From: an uncultured Allomuricauda sp. | GTDB taxonomy: Bacteria; Bacteroidota; Bacteroidia; Flavobacteriales; Flavobacteriaceae | Assembly: GCF_947258355.1 (NCBI RefSeq) | Contig: NZ_CAMYIC010000027.1 | Location: 1-32,242, forward strand | Length of the DNA stretch: 32,242 nucleotides | Reading direction: 5' to 3' | In this document: piece after piece, positions 24,482-32,242 of the stretch | Layout of the letters: every line of letters begins with the position of its first letter | Numbering within the stretch: position 1 is the first letter of the stretch | The notes under the pieces: model-generated | What the model saw: only the letters and a program-made list of their open reading frames with translations | Told to the model about the DNA's origin: nothing | Database searches by the model: none | Position numbers and translations under genes: made by a program

Positions 24482-25291
24482 CTATTTGAAGGATGTTACT
24501 CCAAATTTTCGTGCTTCTTGTTTTGCTGCAGGCGCCCATGCGGTCAAATTACTGATTCTCGTATCGTTGGATGGGTGCGTGCTCAAAAATTCCGGAGGTG
24601 CCTGTCCTCCAGACTTAGCTTTCATTCGTTGCCAAAGTTTAGCTGCTTCATCAGGATTGTACCCGGCAATCGCCATGATCTGAAGACCAATCCTATCAGC
24701 CTCGGTTTCGTGGCTTCTACTAAAGGGCAACATCACCCCAACTGTAGAACCAACGCCGTATACCTGGTTGAACATGTTTCTTTTTTCCTCGTCCTTAATG
24801 GCCACATTTCCCAAAAGGGCCCCAATTTGTTGCCCGTATGCAGCGGTCATGCGTTGTGCCCCATGATCGGCCAGGGCATGTGCCACCTCGTGGCCCATAA
24901 CTACGGCCACCCCTGTTTCATTTTGAGTTATGGGTAGAATACCTGTATAAAAGACAATCTTCCCGCCGGGCATACACCATGCGTTTACGGTTTCATCCTG
25001 TACCAAATTATATTCCCATTGGTAATCCTTAAGGTAGCCTGGGTAACCATTGGCATCCAACCACCGTTCCGCAGCGGAAGCAATACGTTGCCCTACCCTT
25101 GTGATCATCTCGGCATCTGAAGTGCCCGTAACTACATTATTTTCTTCCAAAAATTGATCGTACTGTGCAAAGGCTGATGGAAAAATTTGACTATTTGGAA
25201 ATGCATTCAAAGTACTTTTCCCTGTAAACGGATTGGTTTTACAGGCCAATACTGCCATAAATACCAACAAAGTAAGGCTAATCTTTTTCAT
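24482..25291 (-). CDS. M48 family metallopeptidase lipoprotein, LoiP/BepA-like
   Basis: A 269-residue zinc protease. The signal MKKISLTLLVFMAVLAC has a lipobox cysteine at 17, so it is probably anchored to the envelope. The zinc motif HEVAH is at residues 134-138, followed by HALADHG, and the third ligand is in SHETEADRIG (about E195). KVGNAWCMPGG-type sequence (VNAWCMPGGKIVFYTG, about 102-117) is characteristic of M48 envelope proteases such as LoiP and BepA. It would degrade misfolded outer-membrane proteins, by analogy. It is 40 bases downstream of the GH31 gene on the same strand. Confidence 0.93.
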   Translation of the reverse strand: MKKISLTLLVFMAVLACKTNPFTGKSTLNAFPNSQIFPSAFAQYDQFLEENNVVTGTSDAEMITRVGQRIASAAERWLDANGYPGYLKDYQWEYNLVQDETVNAWCMPGGKIVFYTGILPITQNETGVAVVMGHEVAHALADHGAQRMTAAYGQQIGALLGNVAIKDEEKRNMFNQVYGVGSTVGVMLPFSRSHETEADRIGLQIMAIAGYNPDEAAKLWQRMKAKSGGQAPPEFLSTHPSNDTRISNLTAWAPAAKQEARKFGVTSFK

Positions 25292-25331
25292 CTGGTAAAT
25301 CGTGTTTTTGTCCTATGAAAATTACAAAAAT

Positions 25332-27731
25332 TTATTTTCCGAAAATATGGAGCTCTGTGAAATCCTTGCTCACCTCAATGGAGTTATTACCATTTAGCTT
25401 GATATCCTTTAAATCAACTTCCTCGTTATCAAGCTCCACGGTTTCTATGGTAAACGGAAGCCCATGGAATGTCATTTTAAAATTATCGTAAGGCGTAATA
25501 AAGTTACCATCCTTGAACTGTTGAATAATAAGTTCGTTTTCTTTTCCCGTTAGTTTGAAACGGCGCAGGCTATATCTTCCTTTTTTATAATCATAGCCAT
25601 CCTGCTGGTCTTCATAGACCTTCGAGTTTTCCGTACCCTCCTTAAAATAAACATCAATGTTCAGCTTTTCTATCTCTTTTTCACCAATGTATTGCTGTAC
25701 AGGATATTTAGGAATCATGGCTCCTTCTTTAACAAACAAAGGCACCCTATGAATTTCAGCAGGAACCCAACGTTCTACTCCTCCCTCCAAAAGTTCATCT
25801 GTCCAGTAGTTGTACCAGTTCCCTTTTGGAAAATACATTCTTCTACCTTGTGTATTAGGTTCTTGAACAGGGCATACCAACATTTGTTTTCCAAATATGA
25901 ACTCGTCTGTACGGAAATGTGTCTGAGGATCTTCTTGGTCGTAAAAAACCAAGGATTGAAGCATTGGGAAACCTTCTTTAATGTAATTGTAGAACATGGT
26001 ATAGAGGTAGGGCATCAGCTGGTACCTAAGCTCAATAAAATCTCTGACTATGTCCGTAATCTCATCTCCGAAAGACCAAGGCTCCTGATCTCCGTGGTCA
26101 CCACTTGAATGCACCCTACAAAATGGATGAAAAACGGCCAATTGCATCCAACGGGCAAATAATTCACCATTGGGTTGCTCCGCGAATCCGCCAATATCCG
26201 AACCCACAAAAGAGTATCCACTCATGCACATGCGTTGCATCTGTACATTGGCAATCCACAAATGTTCCCATGTGGCAACATTATCTCCTGTCCATGTGGC
26301 ACAATAGCGTTGGGTTCCAGAATATGCAGCACGGGTAAGTACAAAAGGTCTACGCGGAAACATAAACTTCTTGACCCCTTCGTAGGTGGCACGAACCATT
26401 TGCATACCATACACATTATGCGCTTTTCTATGGCTGCAAGGATGTCCATCGTAATCGTGGCGCACATCCAAATTAGCGGTTTTGGTTGGCACTTCCATAA
26501 CGGCAGGTTCGTTCATATCGTTCCAGACTCCACTCACGCCCATGTCGGCGATCATTTCCTTATAAAGGTCAGCCCACCATTCCCTGACTTCAGGATTTGT
26601 GAAATCTGGAAATTTACATTCACCTGGCCATACTTTGCCTTTAAAATGAGGGCCATCAGCTCTTCTACAGAAGAACCCATGGTCCATGGCTTGTTGATAT
26701 ACCCAATAATCACGGTCTATCTTAATACCGGGGTCAATCATGGTAATGGTCTTAAAACCATCTTCTTCAAGCTCCTCGATCATTTTTTTGGGGTTGGGAA
26801 AATGTTTGTTATCCCATGTAAAACACCTAAAACCTTCCATGTAATCAATATCCAAATAAATGGCGTCACATGGAATATTCAATTTTCGGAAGGTCGAGGC
26901 AATATCTTTCACTTTTTTCTCAGGGTAGTAGCTCCATTTGGATTGGTGAAAGCCTAGGGCCCAAAGAGGTGGAAGTTCTGGAACACCGGTTAGATCAGTA
27001 TAAGATTCCACAACCTCCTTCATTTCGGGGCCGTAAAAGAAATAATAGTTCATTTCACCTCCATCGGCCCAAAAACTGGTCACATTTCGTTTTTCCCCGG
27101 CAAAGTCGAAATAAGTACTGAATGAGTTATCGAAAAATATGCCGTATGCTTTGCTTTCTTTAAGTCCAATGTAAAAAGGAATGGATTTGTACAACGGTTC
27201 CTGGTCCTTTCCGTATGCATAGGAGTCAGTTACCCAATTGTTCACCCTTTTTCCTTTAAGGTTGGTATGTGAAGCCTTATCCCCCATTCCATAATAACTC
27301 TCACCGGAATGGCAAACTTTACTCATTTTCACCACATTACCACCGTAGTCAAAATTCTCCTCCCAATGGAAACCAAGTTCATCCTCCGCCAGAATCACAT
27401 CGTCCATATCAACAATCTGTACCTTAAGGTTGGTCTTGTTGATGTATATCTTGATTTTTGAGGTCGTGATCACATATTCCGGGATCTCGTCTTCTATGAT
27501 AAGTTCGTTGTAGCCGAGATTAACATCTTCACTTATGGCGTAAGAGAAATCCGGTTCAAAAACATACTCGGTGGCATACCTAAATCTCACGACACTGTCG
27601 CGTAAAATAGTAACCTGTAAAATAACCCCGTTTTGGGTGGTAAAGTATAACTTGTCGTTTTCTTGTTTAAAATCGACTATATGATTCGGGAACTGGTTCC
27701 CGGTTTTAGCAATCTCGGTATTGGTTATCAT
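25332..27731 (-). CDS. Glycoside hydrolase family 31, alpha-glucosidase type
   Basis: A 799-residue GH31 enzyme without signal peptide, so cytoplasmic, expected to release glucose from alpha-glucans or maltooligosaccharides. The catalytic nucleophile is D405 in WNDMNEP (403-409); the general acid is D483 in TWTGDN. An N-terminal beta-sandwich covers about residues 20-240, the TIM barrel about 255-600 (ALGFHQSKWSYYP, IYLDIDYMEG), and C-terminal beta domains follow. Specificity within GH31 (alpha-glucosidase, xylosidase or other) cannot be fixed from sequence alone; the glgB neighbour, 96 bases upstream, favours alpha-1,4-glucan breakdown. Confidence 0.93.
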   Translation of the reverse strand: MITNTEIAKTGNQFPNHIVDFKQENDKLYFTTQNGVILQVTILRDSVVRFRYATEYVFEPDFSYAISEDVNLGYNELIIEDEIPEYVITTSKIKIYINKTNLKVQIVDMDDVILAEDELGFHWEENFDYGGNVVKMSKVCHSGESYYGMGDKASHTNLKGKRVNNWVTDSYAYGKDQEPLYKSIPFYIGLKESKAYGIFFDNSFSTYFDFAGEKRNVTSFWADGGEMNYYFFYGPEMKEVVESYTDLTGVPELPPLWALGFHQSKWSYYPEKKVKDIASTFRKLNIPCDAIYLDIDYMEGFRCFTWDNKHFPNPKKMIEELEEDGFKTITMIDPGIKIDRDYWVYQQAMDHGFFCRRADGPHFKGKVWPGECKFPDFTNPEVREWWADLYKEMIADMGVSGVWNDMNEPAVMEVPTKTANLDVRHDYDGHPCSHRKAHNVYGMQMVRATYEGVKKFMFPRRPFVLTRAAYSGTQRYCATWTGDNVATWEHLWIANVQMQRMCMSGYSFVGSDIGGFAEQPNGELFARWMQLAVFHPFCRVHSSGDHGDQEPWSFGDEITDIVRDFIELRYQLMPYLYTMFYNYIKEGFPMLQSLVFYDQEDPQTHFRTDEFIFGKQMLVCPVQEPNTQGRRMYFPKGNWYNYWTDELLEGGVERWVPAEIHRVPLFVKEGAMIPKYPVQQYIGEKEIEKLNIDVYFKEGTENSKVYEDQQDGYDYKKGRYSLRRFKLTGKENELIIQQFKDGNFITPYDNFKMTFHGLPFTIETVELDNEEVDLKDIKLNGNNSIEVSKDFTELHIFGK

Positions 27732-27827
27732 CTATAATTGATTGAGGCTCACAAAAGAAACACAAAAGCCTGAATAAATAAAAATATGTTTTGAAAAGCA
27801 ATTAACTACAACGTTTTAGTTCCGTTT

Positions 27828-29723
27828 TTATTTATACACGACAACACTCAGTGGTGGCAAGTTCATTAATACGGATTGCTTTTGACCATTCCACGATGTT
27901 TTGGAAGGTTTCATTGTTTTTTTGCCCATACCGCTGCCCGAGTATTTTTTATCGTCGCTATTAAAGAGCAATTTTAAGGTCGTTGTTTTTGGAACTCCCA
28001 ATCTATAGTTTTCTCTGGGCATGGGAGTAAAATTGCATACAATGATCAAATCATCTTTAGGGTCCTTACCCTTTCTTAGATATGATATTACCGTATTTTC
28101 CTGATCATTATATTCAATCCACTGAAAACCTTCCGGGCTGAACTGTTTTTCATACAAGGCTGGATTGTTTTTATACAACTTGTTTAAATCCTTGATGACT
28201 TCTTGTATACCGGAATGAAAATCGTACTGTGTTAGATGCCACTCCAGACTTTCTTGAAAGTTCCACTCAGATGATTGTCCGAACTCCCCTCCCATAAACA
28301 ATAGATTTCCTCCGGGGTGCGTGAACATATATCCGAAGAGTAATCTTAGGTTGGCAAATCGCTGCCATTCATCCCCGGGCATCCTGTAGAGCAGTGATTG
28401 CTTGCCATAAACCACCTCATCATGCGAAAAAGGAAGCATAAAGTTTTCGGTAAAGGCATAGGTAAGGCTAAAACTGATCATATTTAGATCGTACGAACGG
28501 TGTATCGGGTCTTTTTTAAAGAACTCCAAAGTGTCGTGCATCCATCCCATCATCCACTTCATGCCAAAGCCCAATCCACCAAAATGCACCGGTTTCGTAA
28601 CACCGGAAAATGCTGTGGATTCCTCTGCAATGGTCTGTACTCCTTTAAAACTGGCATATACCTCTTGGTTCATCTCCCGCAAAAAGGACAGAGCTTCCAA
28701 GTTCTCGTTATTACCGTACATGTTGGGCTCCCATTCCCCGTCTTCTCGGGAATAATCCAGGTACAGCATCGAAGCAACGGCATCTACCCTTAATCCATCT
28801 GCATGATATTGATCGAGCCAAAAAATAGCATTACTGATCAAAAAAGCTCTCACCTCGTTTCTTCCGTAGTTGAAAATGAGACTCTTCCAGTCGGGGTGAT
28901 ATCCTCTTCGCCTGTCCGGATGCTCATACAGATGCGACCCATCAAAAAAGCCAAGTCCGTGTGCATCTTCTGGAAAATGAGAAGGCACCCAGTCCAAAAT
29001 AACCCCGATACCTCGTTGGTGCAAAGCATCCACGAGCACTTTAAAATCCTCAGGCTTTCCAAATCGCGATGTTGGTGCAAAATACCCTGTGATTTGATAG
29101 CCCCAAGAAGGGTCATAGGGATATTCCATAACGGGCATAAACTCTATATGGGTAAAGCCCATCTCCTCGACATAGTCTGCCAGCTGCTCCGCCATTTCCA
29201 AATAACTGAGTGATTCCCATCCATTTTTTTTCTTCCATGAACCAAGATGCACTTCATAAACCGAAAAAGGTTTGTCCAGGCTATTCTTTTCTTCTCTGGT
29301 TTGCATCCATTTTTTGTCCTTCCACTCATAAGTATCGTCCCAAACCAAGGATGCGGTTTGTGGTGGTTGTTCGCAAAACCGTGCGAACGGATCAGCCTTT
29401 TCAGTCCAAATATCGTTGTTGTTGGACTGTATTTTATACTTGTATTTGGTTCCTTTATCCACTCCTGGAATAAATCCCTCCCAAATTCCACTGCTGTCCC
29501 AACGAACATTTAATTCATGTTCACCGACGGTCCAATAATTAAAATCACCAATAACACTTACCGATTTTGCACTCGGAGCCCAAACAGCAAAGTAGGTTCC
29601 CTTAACACCGTCTACTTCGGTGAGGTGCGACCCCAATTTGTTGTAAAGGCGAAAGTGTTTCCCTCCCTTAAAAAGGTCAATATCAAAATCTGTAAAAAAG
29701 CTATGTGGAATTACCTTGGACAT
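27828..29723 (-). CDS. glgB: 1,4-alpha-glucan branching enzyme GlgB
   Basis: GlgB cuts alpha-1,4 chains and rejoins them as alpha-1,6 branches in glycogen. I choose ATG 29723 (MSKVIPHSFFTDFD, 631 residues), because the longer frame starts at a TTG inside a likely promoter. A CBM48 domain (about 35-125) precedes the GH13 barrel. The nucleophile is D314 in DGLRVDAVASM, the acid/base E367 in IAEEST, and the third carboxylate is in PFSHDEVV. It lacks the extra N-terminal domain of E. coli GlgB (728 residues), so it is the short type. No glgA, glgC or glgP lies in the window. The GH31 gene follows downstream. Confidence 0.96.
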   Translation of the reverse strand: MSKVIPHSFFTDFDIDLFKGGKHFRLYNKLGSHLTEVDGVKGTYFAVWAPSAKSVSVIGDFNYWTVGEHELNVRWDSSGIWEGFIPGVDKGTKYKYKIQSNNNDIWTEKADPFARFCEQPPQTASLVWDDTYEWKDKKWMQTREEKNSLDKPFSVYEVHLGSWKKKNGWESLSYLEMAEQLADYVEEMGFTHIEFMPVMEYPYDPSWGYQITGYFAPTSRFGKPEDFKVLVDALHQRGIGVILDWVPSHFPEDAHGLGFFDGSHLYEHPDRRRGYHPDWKSLIFNYGRNEVRAFLISNAIFWLDQYHADGLRVDAVASMLYLDYSREDGEWEPNMYGNNENLEALSFLREMNQEVYASFKGVQTIAEESTAFSGVTKPVHFGGLGFGMKWMMGWMHDTLEFFKKDPIHRSYDLNMISFSLTYAFTENFMLPFSHDEVVYGKQSLLYRMPGDEWQRFANLRLLFGYMFTHPGGNLLFMGGEFGQSSEWNFQESLEWHLTQYDFHSGIQEVIKDLNKLYKNNPALYEKQFSPEGFQWIEYNDQENTVISYLRKGKDPKDDLIIVCNFTPMPRENYRLGVPKTTTLKLLFNSDDKKYSGSGMGKKTMKPSKTSWNGQKQSVLMNLPPLSVVVYK

Positions 29724-29744
29724 ATACGCGGGTTTAGTACTATA

Positions 29745-29752
29745 CAATAATA
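29745..29752 (-). promoter_or_regulatory. Weak candidate promoter of glgB
   Basis: On the minus strand this reads TATTATTG, one mismatch from TAnnTTTG, 21 bases before the glgB ATG. No clear -33 element at the ideal spacing was seen. Confidence 0.3.
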
Positions 29753-29883
29753 AGCATCTTTAGGCAAGAATACGATTATGGCAACAGGTTTGGCATTAAA
29801 AACAACATTTTTTTAAAAATGGAACGCTTTTTGATTTTATTGCATCAACAGACAAAATGAACACAAATCAAAAATCCAAAATC

Positions 29884-30462
29884 ATGAATAAATTTAGTAC
29901 AATTTTAGGAGCAGTAATTGTTTTTGTTTTCGCGGCCTGTGAAGGACCACAAGGTCCTCCTGGTTTTGACGGGGACATAGGTCCACAAGGGCCTCCAGGA
30001 GCTCCAGGCATACAGGGACAGGTTGTAGAGGTTGAAGGCGTAAACTTTGGTTACGATGCCCAAGCAAATCTTTTCAGCACCTTGATTACTTTTTCCGATG
30101 TCACCAACTTTGAAGTATTTGAATCTGATGCTGTTTTGGTATACAGACACGATGGGGTTATTGACCTTAACGATGGATCCACCGCAGATGCATGGACACA
30201 AATACCACAAAATTATTTTTTAAATGAAGGTACAATTCAATTTGTCTTTGCCCACACCTTTGTGGATTTGGAATTATTTATTGATGGAAATTTTGATCTA
30301 TCGAATTTAAGTACGGATTTTACGGACGATCAGCTTTTCAGGATTGTTTTTGTACCCAGTGAATATGCAGAATCTACTGACTTTGATGCTTCCAATATAG
30401 AAAGCGTAATGTCCGCTCTCCAAATTAATGAAGAACAGATTACAAAGTTGGATATTAACTAA
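29884..30462 (+). CDS. Collagen-like lipoprotein
   Basis: From ATG 29884 the 192-residue protein has a signal MNKFSTILGAVIVFVFAAC with lipobox cysteine at 19. Immediately after it, residues 21-46 form about nine Gly-X-Y triplets rich in proline (GPQGPPGFDG, then GPQGPPGAPG), a short collagen-like stalk. The rest (about 47-192) is an acidic, beta-rich domain with no family I recognise (VEGVNFGYDAQANLF onwards). The repeat is too short for a stable free triple helix but could trimerise or act as a spacer from the membrane. An earlier ATG at 29857 would give a longer polar N-terminus and is less likely. A terminator follows. Confidence 0.85.
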   Translation: MNKFSTILGAVIVFVFAACEGPQGPPGFDGDIGPQGPPGAPGIQGQVVEVEGVNFGYDAQANLFSTLITFSDVTNFEVFESDAVLVYRHDGVIDLNDGSTADAWTQIPQNYFLNEGTIQFVFAHTFVDLELFIDGNFDLSNLSTDFTDDQLFRIVFVPSEYAESTDFDASNIESVMSALQINEEQITKLDIN

Positions 30463-30483
30463 ATACTTTAAAAATAGTATCTT

Positions 30484-30515
30484 AAGTCTCATTGATAATC
30501 AATGGGACTTTTTTT
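30484..30515 (+). terminator. Terminator after the collagen-like gene
   Basis: AAGTCTCATTGA, loop TAA, TCAATGGGACTT pair over twelve positions (one wobble), followed by a T-rich tail. It separates this gene from the msrB genes. Confidence 0.9.
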
Positions 30516-30573
30516 ATTGGGTTTTTTTGAAAGGAATTCAATTTAATTACGTCCAAACACATAAAAGTAAAGA

Positions 30574-31062
30574 ATGGGAAAAAAATTGCTATTACTGTTT
30601 CTGGTAGTATTCGCCGGATGCAAAGGAACTTCACAGGAAGAAAAAAAGGAAACTGCACAGGAGACCTTTAAAGTAAATAAAACCGATGCCGAATGGAAAG
30701 CGGAACTAACCGATATGGAGTATTATGTACTCCGAAAAGCCGCAACGGAAAATGCTTTTTCCAGCGAATTGTTGGATAACAAAGAAAAAGGCACCTATGT
30801 TTGTGCAGGCTGTGGCACTCCCCTATTTAAAAGCGAGCATAAGTTTAAATCCGGAACCGGATGGCCAAGTTTTGACAGAGAAATTGAGGGCAACGTAGCT
30901 TTTGACACAGACTACAAAATAGGTGTGGCGAGAACCGAGGAGCATTGTGCTGTTTGTGGCGGACATTTGGGACATGTTTTTAACGATGGCCCAAGTAATA
31001 CCACAGGTAAAAGACATTGTATTAATGGGGCTGCCCTTGATTTTATACCGGAGAACCAATAA
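30574..31062 (+). CDS. msrB: Peptide-methionine (R)-S-oxide reductase MsrB, lipoprotein form
   Basis: MsrB reduces the R form of methionine sulfoxide in oxidised proteins. This 162-residue copy has a lipoprotein signal (MGKKLLLLFLVVFAGC, cysteine at 16), placing it in the envelope. The structural zinc cysteines are C77, C80, C125 and C128; GTGWPSF is at 94-100, HLGHVF at 131-136, and the catalytic cysteine is C149 in GKRHCIN. The usual resolving cysteine of the SGCGWPSF motif is a threonine here, so recycling must use another thiol or a direct reductant. A second, cytoplasmic msrB follows 18 bases after the stop. Confidence 0.95.
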   Translation: MGKKLLLLFLVVFAGCKGTSQEEKKETAQETFKVNKTDAEWKAELTDMEYYVLRKAATENAFSSELLDNKEKGTYVCAGCGTPLFKSEHKFKSGTGWPSFDREIEGNVAFDTDYKIGVARTEEHCAVCGGHLGHVFNDGPSNTTGKRHCINGAALDFIPENQ

Positions 31063-31080
31063 ATTGCCTTAAAAACCTCC

Positions 31081-31485
31081 ATGGACAAAAAATACAGCGT
31101 AAACAAAACTGAAGAGGAGTGGAAACAGCAACTTTCCCCCGAAGAATATTACGTTTTACGGCAAAAAGGGACCGAAAGGCCATACACTGGCAAGTTCGAC
31201 CTCCATTTTGAAAATGGCGACTACCACTGCAAAGCATGCAATGCCAAATTGTTCGAGAGCGAACACAAATTTGAAAGTGGTTGCGGATGGCCCTCCTTTG
31301 ACCAAGCTGTTGAAGGAGCGATCGAATATATTCGGGACACCAGCCATGGAATGATCCGTACCGAGACCGTATGCGCCAATTGCGGCAGTCATTTAGGACA
31401 TGTTTTTAGCGATGGTCCCAAGGAAACTACAGGGCAGCGGTATTGCATTAATTCTGTGAGCATAGATTTTGATTCGGACGAATAA
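31081..31485 (+). CDS. msrB: Peptide-methionine (R)-S-oxide reductase MsrB, cytoplasmic form
   Basis: A 134-residue MsrB without signal peptide. Zinc cysteines are C50, C53, C98 and C101. The resolving cysteine C68 is present in SGCGWPSF, and the catalytic cysteine is C122 in GQRYCIN, so it has the classical two-cysteine, thioredoxin-recycled layout. It is similar to the lipoprotein copy just upstream, suggesting tandem duplication with a change of location. The DUF1572 gene starts directly at the next base after its stop codon, so those two are co-transcribed. Confidence 0.96.
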   Translation: MDKKYSVNKTEEEWKQQLSPEEYYVLRQKGTERPYTGKFDLHFENGDYHCKACNAKLFESEHKFESGCGWPSFDQAVEGAIEYIRDTSHGMIRTETVCANCGSHLGHVFSDGPKETTGQRYCINSVSIDFDSDE

Positions 31486-32022
31486 ATGAATTTCCAAGAG
31501 AATTATCTGAAAAGTGTAACATTTGAGTTTCAGCGTTACAAAAGTATGGGCGATAAAACCTTTGCTCAAATCTCAGATAGGGATATTAATTGGAAATACG
31601 CAGAAACTGATAATTGCATAGCCGTTATTGTAAAGCATCTTACAGGCAATATGTTGAGCCGTTGGACCAATTTCTTATCAGAAGATGGTGAAAAGTCTTG
31701 GCGAGAGCGAGATATGGAATTTGAAGGACCCTATACCTCAAAAGCAGAAATGATCTCGGCTTGGGAGAAAGGATGGAAATGCCTTTTTAATGCATTGAAA
31801 AGTATAGATTCTACCAACTTCGATAATAAAGTCACCATCCGTGGAGAAGAACACTCCATTCCCGAAGCCATTAATCGGCAGTTGGCTCATTATGCCAGTC
31901 ATGTGGGACAAATTGTATTTATTGGAAAAATGATTTCGGGATCGGATTGGCACACTTTGTCCATCCCAAAAGGGCAGTCCGCTGCCTTTAATCAAAAGAT
32001 GTTCGGGAAAGGCAAAGCCTGA
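31486..32022 (+). CDS. DUF1572 / DinB-like protein
   Basis: A 178-residue protein of the DUF1572 family, expected to form the four-helix bundle of the DinB/YfiT superfamily. A possible metal-binding histidine triad is H51 (VKHLTGNMLSRW), H135 and H139 (LAHYASHVGQIVFIG), as in DinB-like enzymes that bind a divalent metal. Those enzymes include thiol transferases that use bacillithiol or mycothiol, but nothing here shows such an activity. It starts on the base after the cytoplasmic msrB stop, so a link to thiol or redox chemistry is possible but inferred. Confidence 0.85.
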   Translation: MNFQENYLKSVTFEFQRYKSMGDKTFAQISDRDINWKYAETDNCIAVIVKHLTGNMLSRWTNFLSEDGEKSWRERDMEFEGPYTSKAEMISAWEKGWKCLFNALKSIDSTNFDNKVTIRGEEHSIPEAINRQLAHYASHVGQIVFIGKMISGSDWHTLSIPKGQSAAFNQKMFGKGKA

Positions 32023-32058
32023 TTTCACAAACTAATCTACAATTGAGTTTTTTTCGAC

Positions 32059-32090
32059 TTGGTAAATGGGGATTGATTTGCGTACTTTTG
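32059..32090 (+). promoter_or_regulatory. Promoter of lpd
   Basis: TTG at 32059-32061, 21 bases, then TACTTTTG at 32083-32090. Both elements and their spacing fit the Bacteroidota -33/-7 consensus. The transcript would begin near 32097, about 46 bases before the ATG at 32143. It is the best two-part match in the window. Confidence 0.65.
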
Positions 32091-32130
32091 CACCTGCCAA
32101 TCAATGGCAGATTTTTAATCTAACAACTAA

Positions 32131-32242
<112 letters not shown>

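Noticed and set aside
26175..26957. 260-codon open frame antisense to the GH31 gene
   Set aside because: It is a shadow of a clear GH31 coding sequence; its composition is rich in His, Ile and Cys with no domain.
29884..30462. Naming the collagen-like lipoprotein as dihydrolipoamide dehydrogenase, as happens for similar small proteins near lpd
   Set aside because: There is no FAD- or NAD-binding motif; the name would come only from the neighbouring gene.

Overview
The window looks like a chromosomal stretch of a member of the Bacteroidota, most likely a marine Flavobacteriaceae (a Muricauda/Allomuricauda-type genome is a guess from gene content and roughly 40% GC, not established). Supporting signs are Flavobacteriia-type protein families (DUF3822, UMF1-type transporter, DUF4097 and head-GIN proteins, a DnaX without zinc cysteines), many short lipoproteins, few Shine-Dalgarno sites, and several TAnnTTTG-type -7 promoter elements at sensible distances from starts. 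Nearly all of the window is protein-coding. No insertion sequence, prophage, CRISPR array or tRNA was seen.

Layout. 63-2156 (+): a membrane-anchored protein of unknown function, a DUF3822 protein and RsmD. 2155-2452 (-): the RNase P RNA gene, divergent from dnaX (2561-4333, +), which is followed by miaE. 4966-10967 (-): a tight seven-gene run transcribed as pyrR, pyrB, a small STAS-like gene, rnz, pdxH, sixA-like, ppk1, with promoters visible before pyrR and possibly before pdxH. 11083-12915 (-): rpsA with its own promoter and terminator. 13175-15225 (+): a LysM protein, a gene-poor AT-rich stretch, then two small lipoproteins; this part lies between two almost identical terminator hairpins. 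15463-16566 (+): a serine hydrolase lipoprotein, convergent with cmk and lon (-). 20008-22964 (+): an ECF sigma factor, an anti-sigma-like membrane protein, a DUF4097 protein and a head-GIN protein. 23028-29723 (-): an MFS transporter, an M48 metalloprotease lipoprotein, a GH31 alpha-glucosidase and the glycogen branching enzyme GlgB. 29884-32242 (+): a collagen-like lipoprotein, two MsrB methionine sulfoxide reductases (one lipoprotein, one cytoplasmic), a DUF1572/DinB-like protein, and the start of lpd, which runs off the window.

How the genes work together. Most are housekeeping: tRNA processing and modification (rnpB, rnz, miaE), rRNA methylation (rsmD), replication (dnaX), translation (rpsA), pyrimidine metabolism (pyrR, pyrB, cmk), vitamin B6 (pdxH), polyphosphate (ppk1), protein quality control (lon, M48) and glycogen/glucan metabolism (glgB, GH31). 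The sigma/anti-sigma/DUF4097/head-GIN operon looks like a self-contained envelope-response unit. The tandem MsrB pair looks like methionine-sulfoxide repair split between envelope and cytoplasm.

Most noteworthy: an A10 run in dnaX with an early stop in both alternative frames, fitting slippage-made gamma subunit; a DUF3822 gene whose recognisable N-terminus extends past any standard start codon; the duplicated terminators bracketing a gene-poor lipoprotein region; a perfect 16-bp inverted repeat between the M48 and MFS genes; and the loss of the resolving cysteine in only one of the two MsrB paralogues. I did not find a clearly new defence or mobile system.
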